Shown here: positions 55,301-64,000 of the stretch, one piece after another
How the letters are laid out: each line of letters starts with the position of its first letter
Position numbering within the stretch: the stretch's first letter is position 1
NCBI RefSeq assembly: GCF_000300005.1
Contig: NC_018691.1
Location: 1,860,001 to 1,924,000 of the forward strand
Origin: Alloalcanivorax dieselolei B5
GTDB taxonomy: Bacteria > Pseudomonadota > Gammaproteobacteria > Pseudomonadales > Alcanivoracaceae
DNA: 64,000 nt
Reading direction: 5' to 3'
The notes under the pieces: generated by a model
The model's database searches: none
What the model was told of the DNA's origin: nothing
Seen by the model: the letters and a program-made list of their open reading frames with translations, nothing else
Position numbers and translations under genes: made by a program

Positions 55301-55821
55301 CGCTGCGTACCCTGGACAATGCCATTCGCAAGATCGATCGCGAGACCCGGACCCGCTTCAAGGAGTACTTCGATCGCATCAACAAAGGGCTGCAGGCGCT
55401 GTTCCCGAAGGTGTTCGGCGGCGGGCACGCTTACCTGGAGCTGACCGGCGAGGATCTGCTGGATACCGGCGTGGCGATCATGGCGCGGCCACCGGGCAAG
55501 CGCAACAGCACCATTCACCTGCTGTCCGGGGGCGAAAAGGCCCTCACCGCCTTGTCGCTGGTGTTCAGTATTTTTGAACTCAACCCGGCACCGTTCTGTC
55601 TGTTGGATGAGGTGGACGCGCCTCTGGACGATGCCAATGTGGGCCGTTTCTGTAATCTGGTGCAGGAGATGTCGTCCCGGGTGCAGTTCATTTATATCAC
55701 CCACAACAAGATCGCCATGGAAATGGCCCACGCTCTGATGGGCGTGACCATGCACGAACCCGGCACCTCGCGTCTGGTCTCCGTGGACGTGGAAGAGGCC
55801 GCTGAAATGGCGGCCATGTAA
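52312..55821 (+). CDS. smc: chromosome segregation SMC ATPase
   Basis: A 1169-residue condensin that organises chromosomes. The N-terminal ATPase half has Walker A VGPNGCGKSNIIDAV. Two long coiled coils (about 165-500 and 670-1000, E/Q/R-rich heptads) flank a hinge at about 510-660 containing GDALQAVAVEGL. The C-terminal half has the signature LLSGGEKALTALSL and Walker B CLLDEVDAPLDD. Length is normal for the Pseudomonas type. It is followed by zipA and ligA, an order conserved in this bacterial group. Confidence 0.97.
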   Translation: MRLKSIKLAGFKSFVDPTTALFPDNLTAVVGPNGCGKSNIIDAVRWVMGESSAKHLRGESMADVIFNGSNSRKPVAQASIELVFDNAEGKIQGEYGKFSEISVRRLVTRDGQSNYFLNGAKCRRKDISDIFMGTGLGPRSYAIIEQGMISRLIEAKPEELRVYIEEAAGISKYKARRRETENRMRRTRENLERLTDIREELERQLERLSRQAAAAEKYKQYKEEERHKSAQLKALRWQGLDHQVKQLDHVIGELDVSMEAKVAEQRHVDAEIERLREGHNEAQEHFNQVQQHFYALGAEVARLEQSIQHQRERHQQLHEEFEQVRASWKEADEHQRLDGEKLAMLEEQLAELEPRLEESSELQDSATETLTLAEEAMQEWQQEWETFNNRAGESRRQAEVEQSRIQHLEKSIERLRDRMGRLDKEQESLDSGPLATEMREFQEQVAELQMQREESEMSSERLQDEINQLRRQNGDRGRELDDARERLQTLRGRHTSLEALQKAAMGDDGAVSEWLTRHELDDHPRLADRINVAEGWEKAVEAVLGDALQAVAVEGLDQVGDWLADLTHGRVAMVQPGSDGAGGHSGKTGTPLRDKVSGKAPEGLLAGVYAVEDLPGALSLRGQLSPGESVVTRDGIWLGPDWLRVVREQDQEAGILERRRQLEALEEQIETLTATVEDLKARLEENREQVAALEEEREETQRQGSRLSRELGEVNAQVSARQVRLEQITMRQERLGRELEETRGQLEQEQEQIKEARTVLAEALDAMEQDSGEREALLSRRDDYRLRLDEARQQARQHRDQAHQLAMEAQGARTQADALRQNLARLEGQVASLAERKALLESQLSEGGDDLGLELQQQLDEKLELRLEAEQKLADARRKLEDVEHQMRDLEGRRGQFERQAQEVRDAIGQKRMLWQELSTRRQTVAEQLSEQHFDLETVLANLPEDADEQAWNQDLEQIAQRIARLGQINLAAIDEYQQQSERKQYLDRQNEDLEDALRTLDNAIRKIDRETRTRFKEYFDRINKGLQALFPKVFGGGHAYLELTGEDLLDTGVAIMARPPGKRNSTIHLLSGGEKALTALSLVFSIFELNPAPFCLLDEVDAPLDDANVGRFCNLVQEMSSRVQFIYITHNKIAMEMAHALMGVTMHEPGTSRLVSVDVEEAAEMAAM

Positions 55822-56055
55822 CCGCGATGATGTAACAAGAGACAAACAGGCCCGGGGCCGCCGGGCCGTTAAACTGCTTATAGTTTTATGTAACCAGGAC
55901 ACGCTCTTAAGAAGTTTTACCTTATCAGCGTGAATCGCCCGGCTTCCATGCGGATAGCGCTTTGACAGCGGCGGGCGTGTAGCGAATGATTATCTGAACT
56001 GACGTATAACCCTAATGTGGTGTCCGCTTGGGGGCACACGCTAAGGAAGGGGCAA

Positions 56056-56979
56056 ATGGGCCTGAATTTGGAAACACTGATCGGCATTCTGGTTATTCTG
56101 ATTCTGCTGATTCTGGCCGACGGTGTGCGAAGAATGATCCGCGAACGGCACGGGCGCTTGCGTATGCGCATCGATCGCCGTTTCCGTCGTGCCACCGGTG
56201 GCGATGATGAAGAAGATGACTTTCTTGACAGCAACCCGGAAGTGATCGGTCGCCCCCGGGTGATCCGTCGCGGCGCCGACGGCGAACCGTTGCCGGAGGA
56301 CCGTGAGGATCCGCCGATCATGATGGAAGAAGATGAATCGCCGGACGACATGGCCGGACGGCGGGCGGAACAGCAGAATCTGTTCGATGATGAGGCCGAG
56401 CCGGAGTCGGAGCCGGAAGAGTCACTGCCGTCCATGCGCGCCAGCCGGGATTTGCCGGAGGACGAGCTGGAACCGCAACCGGCTCGTGAGGCCCCCCGGC
56501 CCCGCGCCGAAGCCCGCCAGCCCCGTCGCGATGCGCCACCGCCGGAACGGCAGGTGCAGGAAGTGATCGTGTTCCATCTGATCGCGCGCCGCCCGGACCG
56601 TTTCGACGGCGAGGCGATGCTCCGTTATCTGCTGGAATGCGGCCTGCGCTTCGGCGAGATGAACATCTTCCATTGTCATCGGCAAGGCGACGAGTATCCG
56701 GAATTCTCCGTGGCCAACGCGGTGGAACCGGGCACCTTCGATATCCAGACCATGGAAGAGCAGGAATTCGCCGGCATTACGTTCTTCATGCAGTTGCCGG
56801 GGCCGCAGGATCCGCTGGCGGCGCTGGATCGCATGCTCACCACCGGCCGGCGCATGGCCGAAGGGCTGTACGGCGACCTGCGTGACGAGCAGCACAGCGT
56901 TTTGACGCCGCAGACCATGGAACACCTGCGCCAGCGCGTGCAGGAGTTCGAACGGCGCCAGCGCGTATCTCATAGCTGA
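56056..56979 (+). CDS. zipA: cell division protein ZipA
   Basis: A 307-residue inner-membrane protein that ties FtsZ to the membrane. Residues about 5-24 form the N-terminal membrane helix (LETLIGILVILILLILAD). A basic patch follows, then an acidic, arginine- and proline-rich linker at about 60-165, and the globular FtsZ-binding domain from about 175 (VIVFHLIARRPDRFDG to the end, with CGLRFGEMNIFHCH and GITFFMQLPGP). ATG 56056 follows AAGGAAGGGG; an in-frame upstream start adds 13 residues. It sits between smc and ligA as expected. Confidence 0.94.
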   Translation: MGLNLETLIGILVILILLILADGVRRMIRERHGRLRMRIDRRFRRATGGDDEEDDFLDSNPEVIGRPRVIRRGADGEPLPEDREDPPIMMEEDESPDDMAGRRAEQQNLFDDEAEPESEPEESLPSMRASRDLPEDELEPQPAREAPRPRAEARQPRRDAPPPERQVQEVIVFHLIARRPDRFDGEAMLRYLLECGLRFGEMNIFHCHRQGDEYPEFSVANAVEPGTFDIQTMEEQEFAGITFFMQLPGPQDPLAALDRMLTTGRRMAEGLYGDLRDEQHSVLTPQTMEHLRQRVQEFERRQRVSHS

Positions 56980-56999
56980 GCTCGGAGGCCTCAAGACCA

Positions 57000-57115
57000 C
57001 TGTAGGAGCTTGCCTTGCAAGCGAATCTGTTGCGCAGAGGCCGATTCGCTTGCAAGGCAAGCTCCCACAGCGGCTCCGTAGCAAAATCTGTAGGAGCCAG
57101 CCTTGCTGGCGAATT
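57000..57115. repeat. REP cluster, inverted pair plus a third half-element
   Basis: CTGTAGGAGCTTGCCTTGC at 57000 pairs with an inverted copy ending GGCAAGCTCCCACAG at 57070. A third unit, CTGTAGGAGCCAGCCTTGC, follows at 57089. It lies between zipA and ligA. Confidence 0.9.
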
Positions 57116-57145
57116 CGGGTTAAAACCGCCCCCCAGCGCCTGTAG

Positions 57146-59581
<2,436 letters not shown>

Positions 59582-59609
59582 AGTGACTCCAGAGACCACA
59601 ACAAGGCCG

Positions 59610-59676
59610 CTGTGGGAGCCAGCCCTGCTGGCGAATCTTGGCCAGGAACCCATTCGCCAGCAAGGCTGGCTCCTAC
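59610..59676. repeat. REP/BIME palindrome
   Basis: CTGTGGGAGCCAGCCCTGC pairs with an inverted copy ending AGGCTGGCTCCTACGG, between ligA and the lipoprotein gene. Confidence 0.88.
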
Positions 59677-59777
59677 GGCGGTTTCATGGCTCGGCCTGGG
59701 GGGCACTCTCGATTCCCGTTTTCCCTTTCCGGAGGCCAGCCGCTACCATGTCGCAAACCAGAATTCCGAGGTTACCC

Positions 59778-60356
59778 ATGCGAGCCCTGTTGTTGGCGCT
59801 GTTGCTGGTCGGACTGGCGGGCTGCGCGTCCACCCCGACCCAGACCGAAAACGTTTGCGCCGTGTTCGATCAGAAAGGGGGGTGGTTCAATAACTGGTAC
59901 AAGGCCGCCAAGCGTACCGAGAAGGAATTCGGTGTGCCGGTACCGATCCTGATGGCGACGATCTACAAGGAATCCGGCTTCCAGGCCCGGATCAAACCGC
60001 CGCGCACCAAATTGTTGTGGATCATCCCCTGGAAACGCCCTTCCAGCGCCTATGGCTATCCGCAGGCGCTGGACGGCACCTGGGCCTGGTATCAGAAGGA
60101 AACCGGCCGCCGGGGGGCCAAGCGCTCCGATTTCGCCGACGCGGTGCACTTCGTCGGCTGGTACCACTACCAGAGCCACGTGCGTAACGGCATCGCGTTG
60201 AACGACGCCTACCACCTGTACCTGGCTTATTACGCCGGCCATGGCGGTTACTCACGAGGTGTATGGAAAAACAAACCCTACATGCAGCGATCCGCCCGCC
60301 GGGCCGCGGCCATGGCCGATCAGTACCGGGCGCAAATGGCCCGTTGCGGGCGTTGA
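59778..60356 (+). CDS. transglycosylase-SLT-like lipoprotein
   Basis: A 192-residue outer-envelope lipoprotein. Residues 1-16 are a lipoprotein signal with lipobox LAGC. The body resembles a lytic transglycosylase domain: ILMATIYKESGFQAR has the glutamate expected as the catalytic acid, and SSAYGYPQALDGTWAWYQKE and LAYYAGHGGY match later motifs of the fold. It may cleave or bind peptidoglycan. ATG 59778 follows CCGAGG; a longer in-frame start runs through the REP element and is rejected. Confidence 0.85.
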   Translation: MRALLLALLLVGLAGCASTPTQTENVCAVFDQKGGWFNNWYKAAKRTEKEFGVPVPILMATIYKESGFQARIKPPRTKLLWIIPWKRPSSAYGYPQALDGTWAWYQKETGRRGAKRSDFADAVHFVGWYHYQSHVRNGIALNDAYHLYLAYYAGHGGYSRGVWKNKPYMQRSARRAAAMADQYRAQMARCGR

Positions 60357-60365
60357 GGAGGGGAA

Positions 60366-60575
60366 ATGCCGATCGAAGTGCCCTGGCGGGAAGTGAGTGC
60401 CGAGACCCTCACCAATCTGATCGAGGAATACGTGACCCGTGACGGCACCGACTACGGTGAGCAGGAAGTGTCGCTGGTCACCAAGGTGGAGCAGGTGCGC
60501 CGCATGCTGGAGCGCGGCGAGTGCCGACTGATGTTCGATGAAGCCACCGAGTCCGTGGACCTGGTGATGGTGTAA
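60366..60575 (+). CDS. YheU-family (UPF0270) protein
   Basis: A 69-residue protein matching UPF0270: it opens IEVPWREVSAETLTNLIEEY, keeps TRDGTDYGEQEVSL and ends in a short acidic strand. Function is unknown. The start follows GAGGAGGGGAA, and the gene comes 9 bases after the lipoprotein gene, so they probably share a transcript. Confidence 0.9.
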   Translation: MPIEVPWREVSAETLTNLIEEYVTRDGTDYGEQEVSLVTKVEQVRRMLERGECRLMFDEATESVDLVMV

Positions 60576-60579
60576 TCCA

Positions 60580-60657
60580 CTGTAGGAGCCAGCCCTGCTG
60601 GCGAATTCTTCCACTGTTGGGAAACGATCCATTCGCCAGCAGGGCTGGCTCCTACAG
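60580..60657. repeat. REP/BIME palindrome
   Basis: CTGTAGGAGCCAGCCCTGC pairs with an inverted copy ending AGGGCTGGCTCCTACAG, between the convergent YheU-family gene and mnmC. Confidence 0.9.
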
Positions 60658-60669
60658 CGGTGTTATAGC

Positions 60670-62538
60670 TCACCGTGGCCGTTTCTTGCGTCGCTGACGG
60701 TGCAGAAACCGCACCGGCGCCAACGCTTTCGCCAGCATGTCGTCCACCGGCAGCGGCAGATCGCTGAGCCGGTCCGCCAGCAGATCCGCGCACAGGGGCG
60801 TGCCGGTGATGCCCCGGCTGCCGTGGGCCAGATTCAGCCAGACGCCGGGCGCTTCATCCAGAATCGGTCCCAGCACCCGCGGCTGCGGGCCGCACAGTGG
60901 CAGGAAGTCGTTGCTCTGGCAGCGGAACGCCACCCGCCGATCCACCACCTCGATGTGCTCGCCGCCCAGTTCCCGCCACGCTTCCGGCAGATACTGCTTC
61001 AACTGCAAGAGATTCACCTGATCGTGATGGTCACTGGGCTGAGGGTTGTCATCGTGCAGATGGAAGGTGGCGCCGACGCAATGCAGGCCGTCCACCGCCG
61101 GTGTTAGATAGCCGCCATGACAGCGGGCCTGTTGCCACTTGGCGCTGGCCTCGGTGGCCCGGCAGTAGCTGACCTGCCCGCGAATGATTTTGAGCGGCAG
61201 CCAGTGCAGATCGTCGAAGCGGCGGGCCTGGGCGGCGGTGGCCAGTATCAGCGTGTCGCCTTCCAGTTCATCGCCGCTCTGCAGGGACACGCGCACCGGG
61301 TCGCCGGCCACATAACCGGTGACCTTGTCCCGGCGCACTTCGATGGCCGGGTGATCCAGCAGTGTCTCGCACCAGGCACCCGGGCGCAGATAGCCGCCGC
61401 CGGCGAGCAGCATGCCGCCATCGTCCCGGGGCAGCAGCAGGGTATCGGGCCAGGCTCCGCTTTCCAGGGCCCCGTCCAATTTGTCCTGCTGACGTTGATC
61501 CACCGGATACTGCACCACGCCGTTCAAGCGGCCCTGTTCCGGCCCGGGAAACTCAAACCGGGTCAGCCAGCGCAGCGCGTGCACGTAACTCATCTGGTAG
61601 AAGCGGTTCTGCGGTGTCGGATGAGCACTGGGCGTTGAGTAGACCACGCCGGCCAGATTGCCGGAAGCGCCCTGGGCGATGCCGGCCGGGTCCAGCACCG
61701 TTACCCGCCAGCCCCGTTCGGCCAGTGCCCGGGCGCTGCTGGCGCCGGCCAGGCCGGCCCCGGCGATCACCGCGTGGCCACGCTGCCAATGCCGGGCGGT
61801 CCAGTTGTGGTCGCCGAATTCGCCCACCGCCATGTGGCGTTTATGGCCGAAGCCGTCGATGCGGCGTACCCGAAAGCCCGCTTCCTGCAAACCGCGACGC
61901 ACCTCACCGGCGGCGGTGAAGGTGGCGAAAGTGGCGCCGGGGCGGCTCAGCCGGGCCAATTGCCGGAACAGCTCCGGCTGCCACATATCCGGATTGCGGG
62001 ACGGCGCGAAGCCGTCCAGGAACCAGGCGTCCACGGCACTGTGGCAATGCCGCCACTGAGCGGTGGCCTCGCCGTACATCAGCGTGAGGCGCACCCGCGG
62101 ATGCAGTTGCAGGCGATGATAGCCGGGGCAGGGTGGTGGGTACTGCCGCTGCAAGGGCGCCGCCAGATCGGCCAGCTCCGGCCAGTGGGCCAGGGCGCGA
62201 GCCAGATCCTCAGCGTGCAGGGGATGCTTTTCCACCGACAGCAGATCCAGCAGGGTGTCTTCCGGCGCCAGCCGCAGGAACTGGCGCGTCGCCAACAGCA
62301 TGTTCAGGCCGGTACCGAAACCGGTTTCACCGATGACGAAATGCTGCCCGGGACGCAGCGCCCGGAAGCGCTCCTGCAGGCGGTTGCCTTGCAGGAACAC
62401 ATAGTCGCTTTCCGCCATGCCGTCCTGACGGGAGAAGTACGGATCATCGAAATCCGTCGCCACCGGCGTGTCCGCCTGCCAATCCAGCCGGGCTGGTTGC
62501 AGGGGTTCGAAGTCACGGTCGGATTCGCCGTTGGACAT
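60670..62538 (-). CDS. mnmC: bifunctional tRNA 5-methylaminomethyl-2-thiouridine synthesis protein
   Basis: A 622-residue bifunctional enzyme completing mnm5s2U in the tRNA wobble position. The N-terminal half is the SAM methyltransferase (IGETGFGTGLNML), with a later DAWFLDGFAPSRNPDMW. The C-terminal half is the FAD oxidoreductase with AVIAGAGLAGASSARALAERG near residue 255, followed by a long substrate domain containing LNLAHGSRGITGTPLCADLL. The fusion is standard for gammaproteobacteria. It is transcribed away from the AEC transporter, and a REP pair separates them. Confidence 0.94.
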   Translation of the reverse strand: MSNGESDRDFEPLQPARLDWQADTPVATDFDDPYFSRQDGMAESDYVFLQGNRLQERFRALRPGQHFVIGETGFGTGLNMLLATRQFLRLAPEDTLLDLLSVEKHPLHAEDLARALAHWPELADLAAPLQRQYPPPCPGYHRLQLHPRVRLTLMYGEATAQWRHCHSAVDAWFLDGFAPSRNPDMWQPELFRQLARLSRPGATFATFTAAGEVRRGLQEAGFRVRRIDGFGHKRHMAVGEFGDHNWTARHWQRGHAVIAGAGLAGASSARALAERGWRVTVLDPAGIAQGASGNLAGVVYSTPSAHPTPQNRFYQMSYVHALRWLTRFEFPGPEQGRLNGVVQYPVDQRQQDKLDGALESGAWPDTLLLPRDDGGMLLAGGGYLRPGAWCETLLDHPAIEVRRDKVTGYVAGDPVRVSLQSGDELEGDTLILATAAQARRFDDLHWLPLKIIRGQVSYCRATEASAKWQQARCHGGYLTPAVDGLHCVGATFHLHDDNPQPSDHHDQVNLLQLKQYLPEAWRELGGEHIEVVDRRVAFRCQSNDFLPLCGPQPRVLGPILDEAPGVWLNLAHGSRGITGTPLCADLLADRLSDLPLPVDDMLAKALAPVRFLHRQRRKKRPR

Positions 62539-62679
62539 GGGCGGAGGCTCTCCTCAGAATTGGGCTTTCGATGGCGCCGGCGAGTTTATCACGATGCGGG
62601 TCTGGCGTTTGCCGTGTACGGGGCGCTAGTACGTCATTCGCTGCTAAAGCCGCTTCCCACGGACCGGACTACGAAGCCG

Positions 62680-62750
62680 CTGTAGGAGCTTGCCCTGCAA
62701 GCGAATGGGCTCTCCGCCAAAAGATTCGCTTGCAGGGCAAGCTCCTACAG
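62680..62750. repeat. REP/BIME palindrome
   Basis: CTGTAGGAGCTTGCCCTGC pairs with its inverted copy ending GGGCAAGCTCCTACAG. The surrounding bases from about 62639 (GCTGCTAAAGCCGCTTCCCA) match those of the element after galE at 2610. Confidence 0.9.
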
Positions 62751-62799
62751 TGACTGCGTAACGCGTTTTTTCGCTGATTTTTGAACTCGGGAGATAGCT

Positions 62800-63669
62800 T
62801 TGATCTGGTCAGTAATGGCACCGGTGGTGGCCTGTGCCGGCGTCGGTTATTTCTGGGGGCGTAGCGGACGTCCCTACGACATTGCCATGGTCAGCACGCT
62901 GGTGACCACCGTGGCCACGCCGTGCTTGATCGTCGCTACGTTGGGTAAAACCGGACTGTCGCTGACGGCGCTGATGGAAATGGCCGGGCTCTACGCGGCG
63001 GTGTTCATCGGTACCGCGCTGATCGCCCTGGCGGTGATTCGTATCAGTGGCCGCTCGCCACGGGTGTTCCTGCCGGCAATGTTATTTCCCAACACTGGCA
63101 ATATGGGGCTGCCGCTGTGTTTGCTGGCTTTTGGTGACCATGGTCTGGCCCTGGCGCTGGCCTGGATGATGCTGTCGTCGGTACTGCAATTCTCTTTCGG
63201 GCTGGCGGTGGTCAGCGGCCAGGGGATATCGCGCAAGCTGTTCATGCACCCGATTCTGATATCAGTGGTGATCGCTCTGATCATGGTGATTTTTCGCATC
63301 CACTTACCGGAGTGGCTGTTCAACAGCGTCAGTCTGATTGGCGATCTGGTGATTCCGATGATGTTGATCACGCTGGGCGTGTCCCTGTCGCAACTGCGAG
63401 TCAACGACCTTGGCCCCGGCGCCGCTTTTGCCGTATTACGACTGGGAACAGGATTTGCGCTGGGCTGGCTGATCTGTGAAGTGACTGGCACCGAAGGCAT
63501 GGTGCGCGGCGTCGTGTTGATCCAATCCACCATGCCGGTGGCGGTGTTCAATTACCTATTGGCGCAGACGTACCGCCAGGGCCCGGAACAGGTGGCGGCC
63601 ATGGTCATGTGTTCCACTGCGTTATCATTCGTGACTCTGCCGTTGTTATTGATGGTGGCGATGGGTTAA
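62800..63669 (+). CDS. AEC-family transporter
   Basis: A 289-residue membrane protein of the auxin-efflux-carrier family. About ten hydrophobic helices are visible, with the family's paired motifs LFPNTGNMGLPL in the first half and VLIQSTMPVAVFNYLLA in the second. Substrate is unknown; bacterial members carry organic acids. The start is TTG at 62800, with GGGAGAT about ten bases upstream. The stop overlaps the convergent small gene at 63666. Confidence 0.85.
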   Translation: MIWSVMAPVVACAGVGYFWGRSGRPYDIAMVSTLVTTVATPCLIVATLGKTGLSLTALMEMAGLYAAVFIGTALIALAVIRISGRSPRVFLPAMLFPNTGNMGLPLCLLAFGDHGLALALAWMMLSSVLQFSFGLAVVSGQGISRKLFMHPILISVVIALIMVIFRIHLPEWLFNSVSLIGDLVIPMMLITLGVSLSQLRVNDLGPGAAFAVLRLGTGFALGWLICEVTGTEGMVRGVVLIQSTMPVAVFNYLLAQTYRQGPEQVAAMVMCSTALSFVTLPLLLMVAMG

Positions 63670-63992
63670 TCCCGTTCGCTGCTCTGCGCGGCGCGAAATT
63701 CCGCCTGAGCCCGCTTCAGCAATAACAACAGCCAGCGGCTGTTCTGGTCCCGCGAATAGCCCTCGAACAGCAAAAAGTGGTCGCCCATGTGCATCAGCAG
63801 CAGCGCCTGGTCACGACGGTTGCCGTTGTTGTCCAGCCAATGCCAGCGGCTGCTGGCGGTGGCATGGCCTTCCAGATCGAACAGCCGTTCCTCATCCACG
63901 GTGAGCGACAGATCCGGGCGTTGCATCAGGTGGTCCAGGCGCCGTTGCCGCAGTTGACCGTAGCGGCCGGACACTGCCCGTTGTGGCGACAT
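63666..63992 (-). CDS. hypothetical protein at the right edge
   Basis: A 108-residue protein with no recognised family. It is basic at the start (MSPQRAVSGRYGQLRQRR), with GRYGQLRQRR, then a strand-rich middle (WHWLDNNGNRRDQALLLMH) and a helical end. The ATG at 63992 has GGGAG just upstream, so this may be complete, but the true start could lie beyond the window. Its stop overlaps the stop of the AEC gene. Confidence 0.6.
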   Translation of the reverse strand: MSPQRAVSGRYGQLRQRRLDHLMQRPDLSLTVDEERLFDLEGHATASSRWHWLDNNGNRRDQALLLMHMGDHFLLFEGYSRDQNSRWLLLLLKRAQAEFRAAQSSERD

Positions 63993-64000
63993 CCGCTCCC

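Noticed and set aside
62639-62753. CRISPR-like repeats suggested by recurring CTGTAGGAGC units
   Set aside because: Units are palindromic, scattered singly at gene ends and not regularly spaced with spacers, so they are REP elements.

Overview
The window looks like a chromosomal segment of a high-GC gammaproteobacterium. The gene orders smc-zipA-ligA, aspC next to uvrB and cysZ, and galU-(ugd-like)-pgi-algC, together with dispersed REP-type palindromes, suggest the Alcanivorax/Pseudomonas neighbourhood. This is inferred from gene content and order only; no database was searched.

Layout. 1-4.2 kb: an acyl-CoA synthetase cut by the left edge (minus strand), then galE, a PglD/NeuD-like hexapeptide acyltransferase and a DUF218 membrane protein. 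4.8-6.8 kb: a WbpM/CapD-type nucleotide-sugar dehydratase behind a 556-base leader that holds a perfect CRP/Vfr half-site pair. 6.9-9.6 kb: a divergent MocR-type regulator and MFS transporter. 9.9-15.1 kb: sugar-nucleotide supply genes galU, a UDP-glucose dehydrogenase homologue without its catalytic cysteine, pgi and algC. 15.2-31.3 kb: a surface-polysaccharide island, visibly AT-richer than its flanks in many stretches. It has a plus-strand arm (intact ugd, TPR-fused ABC permease, short ABC ATPase, two GT2 enzymes, glf, another GT2) meeting a minus-strand arm (Capsule_synth-like protein, a 1258-residue KpsC-like/GT2/sulfotransferase fusion, a methyltransferase/GT4 fusion and an undecaprenyl-phosphate sugar transferase). 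Together they suggest an ABC-exported, galactofuranose- and uronate-containing, probably sulfated and methylated glycan.

31.6-36.2 kb: tRNA-Asn with a duplicated 3' end and terminator, then aspC, uvrB and cysZ. 36.4-48.5 kb: an accessory region. Its centre is a 2403-residue Sec-exported SpvB/VCBS/Rhs polymorphic toxin with a candidate immunity gene directly downstream. On both sides lie small secreted proteins that share a C-terminal pattern (four in all). Then come a REP-associated tyrosine transposase with its own REP palindromes, and an IS4-family insertion sequence that landed in one of those palindromes, leaving 11-base target duplications.

48.5-64 kb: a membrane-anchored HIRAN protein, a GFA-family protein, an exported alpha/beta hydrolase, an exported unknown, a toxin-antitoxin pair with a truncated toxin, then the housekeeping run smc, zipA, ligA, a transglycosylase-like lipoprotein, a YheU-family protein, mnmC, an AEC transporter and a small unknown protein at the right edge. 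About ten loci carry one REP palindrome family in intergenic gaps; a second, different REP family occurs only beside the transposase.
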